From Euryarchaeota archaeon UBA250 (GTDB lineage: Archaea; Thermoplasmatota; Poseidoniia; Poseidoniales; Thalassarchaeaceae), in assembly GCA_002504845.1 (NCBI GenBank), contig DATW01000027.1, positions 24,511 through 38,875 of the forward strand: a DNA stretch of 14,365 nucleotides, read 5' to 3'. The position numbers were made by a program, and so were the translations under genes. Positions 1-6,920 of this stretch are shown here, one piece after another. The number at the start of each line of letters is the position of its first letter. Position 1 is the stretch's first letter. The notes below the pieces were generated by a model that saw nothing but the letters and a program-made list of their open reading frames with translations, made no database searches and was not told the DNA's origin.

Positions 1-1205
1 TCCACTTCTATGCCGGATGTTGCGTTCGTTCCGTCACTCTCGAAAAGATACGACATCCTATATTCTGCGCGAGGATGTACATCAGACATATCCCAAATCA
101 ATTGTTCCCACGAGCCGTCTGTTGGGAGTGTCATGTTTGTTAGATTGAGTTGTTCAGTGTTCAGACCAGAAACGGCCTGCAGAGATACTGAGTCCCCTAA
201 GCCCATCTCGCCCCTTGCATGGGTGACCAATTGAATCGAATAGAACTGGTATCCTCTTACTATTGCGCCGCACATGAATGTGTCGTGCACGGTACTGATT
301 TGGGTATCCATGGACCCATCGCCCATCCCATGGAGCATGGTTCCATCCGAGAATACGTCTGTACAAGCAGTATCTAAGGCTCTGAAGCCGAGATGGAGCC
401 TGTCTATACGGCCACTAGCGTAATCCAACTCACTATCCCCGGAAACACGCCAATGCGCTGAACCGACTGCAGATGAGTTCTCCGAATAGTCCAATCTCCA
501 ATGTCCTGCATCATCCGGGTCTGTCGACAATGTGCCGTCTGAATCATATCCTGCAGTCATCCATATGAGTCCATTATTGGGGGGGTTTGGGCAATTAGGT
601 ACTCCATCGCCGTCAACATCCGAACACCACCCCTCATCAAGAGGGTCGTCTATCACTGCGACGGGTATTTCTCTCGCCAAGTAATCATTCAGAGGATCTT
701 CATCAATACCGACGCCCGAGTATATTTCGACCGAAACAAGCAGCCCCCCGGAGAGTTCACCTTCTTCTGAGAGTACGCTATGCGAATAATTTGGTACATA
801 TGTGAATGATTGCTCCTGTGCCTCTCCTCCCGTTAAAGTTGCATTTGATGTGAATTCGGCGAGTATGATTCCTACTGGATGTGTCACATTCACATAATAA
901 TCAGCATACTGGCCCTGTGCACCTATCCCTATCTGGGTGATCGTGACGTCAATCGTCAGGGATTGGTGCCTCACGATGTACTCTGAAAGCGAGCCGTCTG
1001 GCTGTTCCCACGTGGGGAGTTGTTTGCCTACACTAGCAAATTCGATTGAAGATACTTCGAAATCGGTGATTGCAGCACGTGGCCCTTCTGATTGATTATC
1101 GCCGTCTCCAAGGGAGGATACAGCAAGCGGGTAAGCCGATGCCATCATGAGTGCGAATAGCAGAGATAACGCTGCGACGCGACCAGCCATGTCTGCGACG
1201 GCCAT
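1..1205 (-). CDS. Large secreted/cell-surface protein, N-terminal part (cut by left edge)
   Basis: An uninterrupted minus-strand reading frame of about 401 codons runs from an ATG at 1205 to the window edge, so the C-terminus is missing. The N-terminus is a Sec-type signal peptide: after MAGRV comes a hydrophobic stretch (AALSLLFALMMASA) and a small-residue cleavage region. An in-frame ATG at 1190 places this signal closer to the start and is an equally good initiation site. The mature part is rich in Ser, Thr, Asp and Gly, beta-prone, with potential N-glycosylation sites (NVT, NAT, NSS). Around residues 188-205 a Cys-flanked CSDVDGDGVPNC loop resembles calcium-binding thrombospondin type-3 or dockerin loops. 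It is transcribed divergently from the membrane protein at 1295, with 89 bases between them. No specific family was recognised; a surface-layer, adhesion or extracellular enzyme role cannot be distinguished. Confidence 0.8.
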   Translation of the reverse strand, partial: MAVADMAGRVAALSLLFALMMASAYPLAVSSLGDGDNQSEGPRAAITDFEVSSIEFASVGKQLPTWEQPDGSLSEYIVRHQSLTIDVTITQIGIGAQGQYADYYVNVTHPVGIILAEFTSNATLTGGEAQEQSFTYVPNYSHSVLSEEGELSGGLLVSVEIYSGVGIDEDPLNDYLAREIPVAVIDDPLDEGWCSDVDGDGVPNCPNPPNNGLIWMTAGYDSDGTLSTDPDDAGHWRLDYSENSSAVGSAHWRVSGDSELDYASGRIDRLHLGFRALDTACTDVFSDGTMLHGMGDGSMDTQISTVHDTFMCGAIVRGYQFYSIQLVTHARGEMGLGDSVSLQAVSGLNTEQLNLTNMTLPTDGSWEQLIWDMSDVHPRAEYRMSYLFESDGTNATSGIEV

Positions 1206-1294
1206 TAACAGCACACATAGAGGTTCTCACCTGATGAGCCATTCACGGCATCGGGTTAAGTGTGCAACAAGAGGGGGCCTGAGCGGCTGCTTGG

Positions 1295-2296
1295 ATGAAG
1301 GACTTATTCGTCTTGCTTTTCGGGGCCGGGGTGATGCTGACGAAGAATAGCCGACATAGGGCCTTCCTAATGTTGGTGGTACTCGGGCAAGTGTCTTTCG
1401 TACCGATAGTAATTTTCGGATTGACCAGATTCATCGAAACGGGTTGGAGCAACGGTAGCCCTTTCCTCCTGTTCAGATGGGACCTGATACCTTGGATATG
1501 CTCTACAGGTATTTTCTACGGCATGATGTCTCTAGCTCTTGCAATATTGATGAGTGGTTGGATGCCCGCGGCTATTGCTCTCAGAGGTGGTTGGTTTGCA
1601 TTCTTTGGAATCAGGGGGCGAAGTAGGGACCCTAGATGGGTAGACAGGGCGTCTACCGATCTTTCCAAAAGTCCGTATGGAAGATTAGCAACGCTTACAT
1701 CTAGACAACGTGATCGTTTTGAGCTGATATTCATCCATGGCGGGCTACAAATGCTTGCCATCCCCATACAGGCCGTATTAATCGGCCTCCCCATTCTTGC
1801 AATAGAATATCTTCCGGAGGGCATCATCAGAAATGGGACGACCCTTGAGTTGGTTAGCGTGGTGTACCTCGTTTCGTTATGGGTTGGAATGAGGGTGCAG
1901 GCTGCTTATTCCCACAGGCTGGTAGTGCCTGCTACTCTTGCTCGTCGGTTCCTTGGAAGGACTGCTCAGATGTCGTGGGTTCTTCCTGTAATCGTGTACT
2001 GGTTCATCGCTAGAACTGTACTTGTTTCCCTTCTGTCCCTGATGAGCATCGACCTCAGTGCCCAGACGATTGAATTCGATATACTGATACTCGAAGAAAT
2101 ATTGCCCGTGGAACAATCCTCGGAGAGTACTTCACTAATCGACTTAATCGTTGCAATGGGTGTTCTTCCGATTGCCACGTTTACTACAATCTCAGTCCTG
2201 GCTGGCGGATACGAAGTACCGGACTGGATGGACCCGAGTAAGCTTGTGGGTAATATGAGAGACGCGGCCCTTACGGATGGAAAACGTGGACAATAG
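1295..2296 (+). CDS. Polytopic membrane protein of unknown function
   Basis: The 333-residue protein starts at the first ATG after an in-frame stop 13 bases upstream, so the start is well constrained; a second ATG at codon 14 is possible. About six membrane segments are visible, roughly at residues 22-45, 64-86, 150-172, 184-202, 226-250 and 280-303, with a basic loop at 105-145 (RGRSRDPRWVDR, TSRQRDR) that is probably cytoplasmic by the positive-inside rule. The layout of 5-6 helices with a basic loop vaguely recalls YIP1-like or ABC-permease-like membrane proteins, but no diagnostic motif is present. It converges on the aminotransferase, with only two bases between the stop codons, so the two transcripts must overlap or terminate inside each other. 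Confidence 0.8.
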   Translation: MKDLFVLLFGAGVMLTKNSRHRAFLMLVVLGQVSFVPIVIFGLTRFIETGWSNGSPFLLFRWDLIPWICSTGIFYGMMSLALAILMSGWMPAAIALRGGWFAFFGIRGRSRDPRWVDRASTDLSKSPYGRLATLTSRQRDRFELIFIHGGLQMLAIPIQAVLIGLPILAIEYLPEGIIRNGTTLELVSVVYLVSLWVGMRVQAAYSHRLVVPATLARRFLGRTAQMSWVLPVIVYWFIARTVLVSLLSLMSIDLSAQTIEFDILILEEILPVEQSSESTSLIDLIVAMGVLPIATFTTISVLAGGYEVPDWMDPSKLVGNMRDAALTDGKRGQ

Positions 2297-2298
2297 AA

Positions 2299-3453
2299 TC
2301 AATCGTCTTTTCCGGATATTCTCGCAATGACCTTAGCAACCCTATCCATGCCTCGATCGATATCTTGTTTCGAGATCGTGTAAGCGAATCTAAGATGGCC
2401 CTCGCCTGCTTCGCCGAATGCAGAACCGGGGCTACAAAGAACCCCTTCAGATAGCATTTCCATGGCTAATTCTTCACTCGTCATGCCCTTGGCATCTATC
2501 TTAGGAAAGACATAGAAAGCCCCGTCAGGCACATGGCACGAGACTCCTTCCATCTCATTCAAACGAGAGCATATGAGGTCCCTTCTGGTTTGAAATTCAT
2601 CTCTCATTTTGTCAGGATAGTCTGAGGCCTGCTCCATGGCAGCAAGAACTGCATACTGCATCGCATCGTTTGAGCACGCCGTGACATAATACTGCATCTT
2701 AGTAACCTGCTCCATGGCCTCAGAATTGGGCGATAGGACATAACCAATCCTCCACCCAGTCATGGCGAAAGTCTTCGAGAATGAATTCAGCATTATGACT
2801 CGGTCGTAGCCAGCTCCTAGGAAGGAAACATGATCGCCGCCGTAGACTATCTTGTCATACACTTCATCAGTTACTATCCATAAATCATGTTTTGCTGCAA
2901 ATGAAACGAGCTTGTCTCGCTGATCTGTGTTGACAGTTGCTCCCGTGGGATTGCTTGGGAAGTTGTAAAGAATAGCAACCGTTCTATCTGTGACCAGCGT
3001 CTCGAGATCATCCACATCTGGTACGAATGCATTCTCGAATCTGCACGGATAGGTAATTGCACGCCCGCCGCATATAGCAACATCCGGGGGATAGAGGGGG
3101 AAATATGGCTCCGGTATGAGGACCTCGTCATCAGGATTTACAATTGCTAGGAATATGTCCAGAAGCGCATTTGTACCGCTCATAGTCATGCAAACACTTG
3201 ATTCACCAAGCCCGGGTTCCAAATGTTTCCAAGACTCAGCGATCTTTCTTCTTAACTCCGGGAGCCCTCCCGTTGAGGTATACTTGTTATGTCCATTCAA
3301 CATGGCATTGTAAAATTCATCGATAGCTACGGTTGGAGGTTGGAAATCCGGTTCGCCCAAGCCAAACTGAATTGCATCGTCCCCAGCCATATCAAACATC
3401 CTCCGAATTCCAGTGGGTTTGATGGCACGTGCCCTGTCGGAGAAACCAGCCAT
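2299..3453 (-). CDS. Class I/II PLP-dependent aminotransferase (aspartate aminotransferase-like)
   Basis: The 384-residue protein has the full signature set of fold-type I aminotransferases of the aspartate aminotransferase (I-gamma) group. The N-terminal GLGEPDF motif is at residues 31-37, the substrate-side SNPTG with Asn168 at 167-171, TDEVYD with Asp196 (pyridine-nitrogen contact) at 195-200, and SFSKTFAMTGWRIGY with the Schiff-base Lys227 and Arg235 at 224-238. Arg355 in HLRFAYT is the expected carboxylate-binding arginine. It would transfer amino groups between an amino acid (Asp, Ala or an aromatic) and 2-oxoglutarate in the cytoplasm; substrate choice cannot be read from the sequence. 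Length is normal for the family (about 380-400). It lies 70 bases downstream of the tRNA-Trp gene on the same strand. A TTCATATCC stretch about 30 bases before the ATG may be its own TATA element. Confidence 0.93.
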   Translation of the reverse strand: MAGFSDRARAIKPTGIRRMFDMAGDDAIQFGLGEPDFQPPTVAIDEFYNAMLNGHNKYTSTGGLPELRRKIAESWKHLEPGLGESSVCMTMSGTNALLDIFLAIVNPDDEVLIPEPYFPLYPPDVAICGGRAITYPCRFENAFVPDVDDLETLVTDRTVAILYNFPSNPTGATVNTDQRDKLVSFAAKHDLWIVTDEVYDKIVYGGDHVSFLGAGYDRVIMLNSFSKTFAMTGWRIGYVLSPNSEAMEQVTKMQYYVTACSNDAMQYAVLAAMEQASDYPDKMRDEFQTRRDLICSRLNEMEGVSCHVPDGAFYVFPKIDAKGMTSEELAMEMLSEGVLCSPGSAFGEAGEGHLRFAYTISKQDIDRGMDRVAKVIARISGKDD

Positions 3454-3561
3454 GAGGCGTACGTGGTGGCCCTAGGGATATGAACTACCGCATGAAAATA
3501 GAATTTGCATTAATAGGATAATTTGGTGGGGGCACTGGGATTTGAACCCAGACCAGCGGGT

Positions 3562-3674
3562 TTCTTCCGCTCAGCACGCACCTGGACGATGCGCACTCTC
3601 GGGTCGCGACGGGTCGGTGCTCCAGTTGGTCATCATGTCCATCAGGAAACCTACGCGTCGTCACTCCCGTGCAA
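3562..3674 (-). other. tRNA-Trp intron (position 37/38), host of a box C/D guide RNA
   Basis: The 113-nt insertion is bounded by G37 and A38 of the tRNA. Its length is far above the 15-30 nt of ordinary archaeal tRNA introns and close to the roughly 100-nt tRNA-Trp introns known in haloarchaea, which carry a methylation guide. The 5' two thirds (to 3609) fold as the C/D RNA listed separately. The last 47 nt hold a small possible stem (GCGCA/TGCGT) and then the intron side of the splicing helix. The exact splice points are inferred from mature tRNA geometry. Confidence 0.9.
3609..3670 (-). ncRNA. Intronic box C/D sRNA guiding 2'-O-methylation of tRNA-Trp C34 and C39
   Basis: In order on the minus strand: stem ACGGG (3670-3666), box C GTGACGA (3664-3658), 12-nt guide, box D' CTGA (3645-3642), 5-nt spacer, box C' ATGATGA (3636-3630), 12-nt guide, box D CCGA (3617-3614), and closing stem CCCGT (3613-3609), fully complementary to ACGGG. 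Both guides have the 12-nt length typical of archaeal C/D RNAs. The D guide contains CAACTGGAGC, a perfect 10-bp complement of the anticodon loop plus the start of the intron; the fifth base before box D pairs with C34. The D' guide ends GGTTTC, pairing with GAAACC across the 3' splice site; its fifth base pairs with C39. These are the two positions (34 and 39) reported as methylated via the Haloferax pre-tRNA-Trp intron. Unusually, the terminal C and D boxes are degenerate while C'/D' are canonical. Confidence 0.9.
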
Positions 3675-3761
3675 CTGGAGCCCACGATACTACCAGGTTA
3701 TACTATACCCCCATTGGGTGTATCGCCCTGAAGTTAGACGCTTATCATCGTCTCGGTCAAG

Positions 3762-6152
3762 TCACATCGATGTTGAGAGTATTAGGAGAGCATCTCGAAC
3801 GGTCCACCAGAGCCCGATTACAATGATTCCTAGCCCCCAAGTTCGAATTCTTATCCTCATCGACATCGGACCAATGATTCGCGCCAACCTACCGGTCACC
3901 GCAACAATGAGCCTGCATGCTACGACCATGCAACCGCCCACGATAGAAAAGGCGACTAATGCCACAATGGCCAGAAGGGGCCCTATTATCGAAATATTTG
4001 CCGCGGAGAGGACACCCTGGGCGACGAGAGTCGGTTCTGCAATTGTGGTCAGAAGAGCAACCCACACCCCCATGTGGACATCATCAGATGCTTCCTCTGG
4101 ACTCGTCCAAGATTTGGAAGATGGCGTCAACCTAGAAAATATGACCCTTGAAATTCGATCAATAGGCTCCACCGCCCCTTTGGATAGGATGCGGTGTCCC
4201 ATGAGCACAGCAAATATCCCCATGCTGATCGATACGGGGAGCCACATTTTCTGACCGAACACGCCTATGAGGAGGCACAACGGTGCGAACCAGATGGCGA
4301 AACCCAAGGATGCGAATGATATGGACAGCAGAGCCCCTGTACCAGGGAATTCGCCCTCAATTGGATCTCGGACACTTGAGCTGCGAGGCAATGCCAGCAC
4401 CAAGAGCGGGAGGAAGATGAATGAAAACGGCAACATGACGAGGGCAAATGCATTGCCTATAGCATCGTTATCGGAATCGGATATGGAATCTAGTATCTCC
4501 GTACTTGACATCGACCTTGGGCTCCAATGGCTAACAAAGCCATTCGCATCCAGAATGATGACTGCGTCTGAGGGTCCGCTAGGAAGGCTTCTTCCAGCAT
4601 CCTGGGAAGCTGTATCAAGTAATACCGGCCATGATTCATTGATGTATGCGGCGTGTTCGTCCACGTCGATGGCTAGGAGGTCGGGGGACGTTGCTATCTG
4701 CACGAATGCGATATCTTTCTCAGCCAGATTCATCGCCAAAGAGAAATCTGCATATTGAGTCGCTGCATTAGGAGATCCTGGGACGAAAACCCCCACCACC
4801 AAAGCATCATGGCCTTCAAGAAGCGAATCGAGAGATTGTGACCCACCCGAATGTGAAAGCAGAGCGAATGATGGGGGATGGCTTTCACTTCTAACCGGAT
4901 TATGATCGATGTGGCCCAGAGAATACGCCGGAGCGGTGGTGGCGATTACTAGAATCAAGAGTGTTCCGTAAATGGGCATTGGGAGTACCGCGTGTCGTAT
5001 CCCCGCGATAACGCCACCGAGCATGATTAATGGTATGAGTGCTGCTGCAATTGACGAGTTCATGAGAGGGTCTTTGTCTGGGAGAACCTGGAACCTGAGT
5101 ACGGCATATGCTTCACATTGCTCCGCATATGGTCTGTCTGAGAGTTGGATGCAAACATCGATCATGTACCTTCCTGGGCTCAGAGGATCGGATAGACTCC
5201 AAGTTCTGAGAGATGCGTTTGACTCTCCGACGGATGACCCGTGGGGGTCTTCGAAGTGATCCACTCGCAAATCTTCATCGTAGAATGAGTGGACCATGTC
5301 CGACCAATCCACATATGGACCCACGATGTCAACTGTTTGAGTGGCATAGTCAGATTGCCCCCATGGGGATGAGGGATCAAATTCAATTCTCACAATACGA
5401 TTCAAATCTACTGTCTTAGATATCGAAGGGTTGAGCACATCACCCTCGATTACTATTCCCGAATGGGCATCGAAAGTGCCCCAGTAAACATGTCCAGTCT
5501 GAGCGCACTCGTGTTGTACGGATACTTGCAGTCCGATTGTATCGCCAGGACCTAGGCTTACATTGACATCTTGTGCGCTCACAGTGAAGAGGTGCGGCGC
5601 CGCAAATGACTCGTCCATCACCAGAGTCTGGGTGGGGGCTTGATCCAGAATGACGTATGAGCCCATCACGAGAGAGACAAAGAATGTGGTTGTTGAGCCG
5701 AGGGGTGAGCCTGGAAGAATGTTGGACAGGCGGCAGGCATCTGACTGGGTCGACAAGGAAGCAAAGAGTTCCACAGTGATATTCCCGCTCAACCCAACGG
5801 GGCCCTCTAAAGGTTCAGAGTATATGTCGAAAAGAGTGGTGGGGAGTACCGATGATGTCTTGTCAAACTCGATGTCTCCCTCCGGTAAGCCCGTTACCAT
5901 CGGCCATTCCCTATCGATTGTCGCATCGCCGGGCACACCGTTCAGAAATAGCCTATGTTCTTGCGGCAAGACCCATTCGATGCCAGGGCCATCTGAACTC
6001 TGAGCCACCACATGCCCGGAAGAAAGAATCAGCAGCAGAGCAGTTGCACCAAGGCACAAGACGGCTCTGCCTCCCATACTTGGGTGGCTGGGCAGGGTGC
6101 TGTTGAATGCTCTGTCCATAAGCATCAGAATATTGTGACGTAGGCTGCCCAT
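3762..6152 (-). CDS. Multidomain envelope protein: beta-rich ectodomain, cysteine-less redoxin-like domain, LysE/CcdA-like membrane domain
   Basis: The protein is 796 residues from the ATG at 6152. An ATG at 6125 overlaps the upstream stop as TGATG and would give 787 residues; Met26 directly precedes the signal peptide (GGRAVLCLGATALLLILSS, about 27-50). Residues 51-360 form a beta-rich extracellular region with four Cys (140, 216, 334, 346). Helices follow at about 366-384 and 392-408. Residues 428-550 read like an AhpC/TlpA redoxin fold (FALLSHSGG, then VVGVFVPGSPNAATQYADF, then AVIILDANGFVSHW), but at the place of the catalytic CxxC it has no cysteine. The C-terminus (565-796) has about six helices; its last segment (RLARIIGPMSMRIRIRTWGL) recalls MarC/LysE or CcdA/DsbD transporters. 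A DsbD-like electron-transfer role is suggested by layout but contradicted by the missing cysteines, so this may be a scaffold or an exporter. The tRNA-Trp gene begins 49 bases downstream. Confidence 0.8.
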   Translation of the reverse strand: MGSLRHNILMLMDRAFNSTLPSHPSMGGRAVLCLGATALLLILSSGHVVAQSSDGPGIEWVLPQEHRLFLNGVPGDATIDREWPMVTGLPEGDIEFDKTSSVLPTTLFDIYSEPLEGPVGLSGNITVELFASLSTQSDACRLSNILPGSPLGSTTTFFVSLVMGSYVILDQAPTQTLVMDESFAAPHLFTVSAQDVNVSLGPGDTIGLQVSVQHECAQTGHVYWGTFDAHSGIVIEGDVLNPSISKTVDLNRIVRIEFDPSSPWGQSDYATQTVDIVGPYVDWSDMVHSFYDEDLRVDHFEDPHGSSVGESNASLRTWSLSDPLSPGRYMIDVCIQLSDRPYAEQCEAYAVLRFQVLPDKDPLMNSSIAAALIPLIMLGGVIAGIRHAVLPMPIYGTLLILVIATTAPAYSLGHIDHNPVRSESHPPSFALLSHSGGSQSLDSLLEGHDALVVGVFVPGSPNAATQYADFSLAMNLAEKDIAFVQIATSPDLLAIDVDEHAAYINESWPVLLDTASQDAGRSLPSGPSDAVIILDANGFVSHWSPRSMSSTEILDSISDSDNDAIGNAFALVMLPFSFIFLPLLVLALPRSSSVRDPIEGEFPGTGALLSISFASLGFAIWFAPLCLLIGVFGQKMWLPVSISMGIFAVLMGHRILSKGAVEPIDRISRVIFSRLTPSSKSWTSPEEASDDVHMGVWVALLTTIAEPTLVAQGVLSAANISIIGPLLAIVALVAFSIVGGCMVVACRLIVAVTGRLARIIGPMSMRIRIRTWGLGIIVIGLWWTVRDALLILSTSM

Positions 6153-6856
6153 CCGGCCAATGCGCCGAAAGAGGTGGCGAGAAAATTGACTGAATGTTTA
6201 CCTAGTAAGCCTCGGTTCTCCATAAGTTCCCCAAGGATGGAATCTATCTGACATCCGATCCAACCTATGGTTGCGATTATCGCAGCTGTTTCGAGTGAGC
6301 CTGCTGACTGATGTTCTACCATCAGTCCGATAGCGGCCACGGCAACCATGCTTGCGCCCATCACAGACCCAAACATGCCGAGAGGCGACATCCCGCCATT
6401 GGATCCTGTGGGGACGGATTTGAGTGTAATTATGCTCCTTGTGCGGCTGTCCATGACCCCTATCTCTGATGCCAACGTATCGGACAATGCCACTGCCACG
6501 CTCGAAGAAATTGCCAATGCACCCCATCCCGGTGCGCCATTAATCTCATGGATGAGTACGGCGAACGCAGGAGCGCCGCCATTTGCCAGCACATTCCTCC
6601 ATCCCCTCGATCCTTCGTTTGCTTCGGCGAAGCCCATGGCCTTCTTTTCGGTGTACTTCCAACGGGTCGCGATTGATGCAGACAAGAGGAAGAAGATCAG
6701 GAGTGCTAGCCATGTCCAGTGTCCCATGAAACCTATTATGCAACCTATTACGGTGGCTGCTGCAAGACCTCCGGCATCTAGTGCCCTAGTAACTACACAG
6801 ACCCCGAGTAGTCCGAAGATTAGTGCGAGGAGGATGGTCTGATCTGTAATCTCCAT
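6125..6856 (-). CDS. DUF92/TMEM19-family integral membrane protein (possible isoprenoid kinase)
   Basis: The 243-residue, mostly hydrophobic protein matches the DUF92 (PF01940) pattern closely: RGWRNVLANGG at residues 84-94, SDTLASEIG at 125-133, VPTGSNGGMSPLG at 148-160, a GCQIDSILG segment at 201-209 and HSVNFLAT at 221-228. The acidic and Ser/Thr-Gly motifs would face the active site between about six helices. The plant member VTE6 is a phytyl-phosphate kinase, and archaeal members are plausible kinases or transferases of polyprenyl or geranylgeranyl phosphates; this assignment is by family only. Its stop overlaps a possible start of the next gene, implying translational coupling. It starts 64 bases after the PrsW stop on the same strand, so the three genes are probably one transcript. 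Length is typical for prokaryotic members. Confidence 0.88.
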   Translation of the reverse strand: MEITDQTILLALIFGLLGVCVVTRALDAGGLAAATVIGCIIGFMGHWTWLALLIFFLLSASIATRWKYTEKKAMGFAEANEGSRGWRNVLANGGAPAFAVLIHEINGAPGWGALAISSSVAVALSDTLASEIGVMDSRTRSIITLKSVPTGSNGGMSPLGMFGSVMGASMVAVAAIGLMVEHQSAGSLETAAIIATIGWIGCQIDSILGELMENRGLLGKHSVNFLATSFGALAGWAAYVTIF

Positions 6857-6920
6857 CGGTCGGCGCGTGGACTAATTGATGAAGAAGGATTCGACAATCA
6901 AAGTGCTCACTGGGCACTTC

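Larger units (their letters stand above)
3524..3712 (-). tRNA. trnW: tRNA-Trp (anticodon CCA), intron-containing, 3' CCA encoded
   Basis: Reading the minus strand from 3712, the acceptor GGGGGTA pairs with TGCCCCC near the 3' end (one G-U pair), followed by discriminator A73 (expected for archaeal Trp tRNA) and an encoded CCA at 3526-3524. The D arm is GTAT/GTAT with two G-U pairs around a loop containing GG. The anticodon stem is GTGGG/CCCGC with loop C T CCA G / A, so the anticodon is CCA. The variable loop is TGGT, and the T arm is CTGGG-TTCAAAT-CCCAG. The 5' exon (3712-3675, 38 nt) and 3' exon (3561-3524, 38 nt) give a 76-nt mature tRNA. A 113-nt intron (3674-3562) separates positions 37 and 38, the canonical archaeal site. 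A relaxed bulge-helix-bulge can form, with loop nucleotides CTCC against GAAG (one C-A mismatch) and AGT and AAA as the two bulges. Confidence 0.95.

Noticed and set aside
3562..3580. CTGA near the 3' end of the tRNA intron as an alternative box D
   Set aside because: The sequence before it does not pair with the anticodon loop, and it does not sit 12 nt from box C'. CCGA at 3617-3614 satisfies guide length, the fifth-base rule for C34 and the closing stem.
3524..3712. tRNA-Trp as an integration site for a mobile element
   Set aside because: No integrase, no second copy of the tRNA 3' end and no shift in gene content were seen on either side.
3523..4254. Long plus-strand frame (243 codons) opposite the tRNA and the end of the 796-aa gene
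   Set aside because: It overlaps a structured tRNA gene and a well-supported membrane-protein gene; its protein is Arg/Ser/Pro-rich and shows no domain, typical of an antisense shadow.
6348..6842. Plus-strand frame opposite the DUF92 gene
   Set aside because: DUF92 motifs on the minus strand are clear; the plus frame is low-complexity antisense.
6901..6919. Short hairpin AAGTGC-N7-GCACTT next to the PrsW stop
   Set aside because: Only 6 bp with no T-tract and no extension; too weak to call a terminator.
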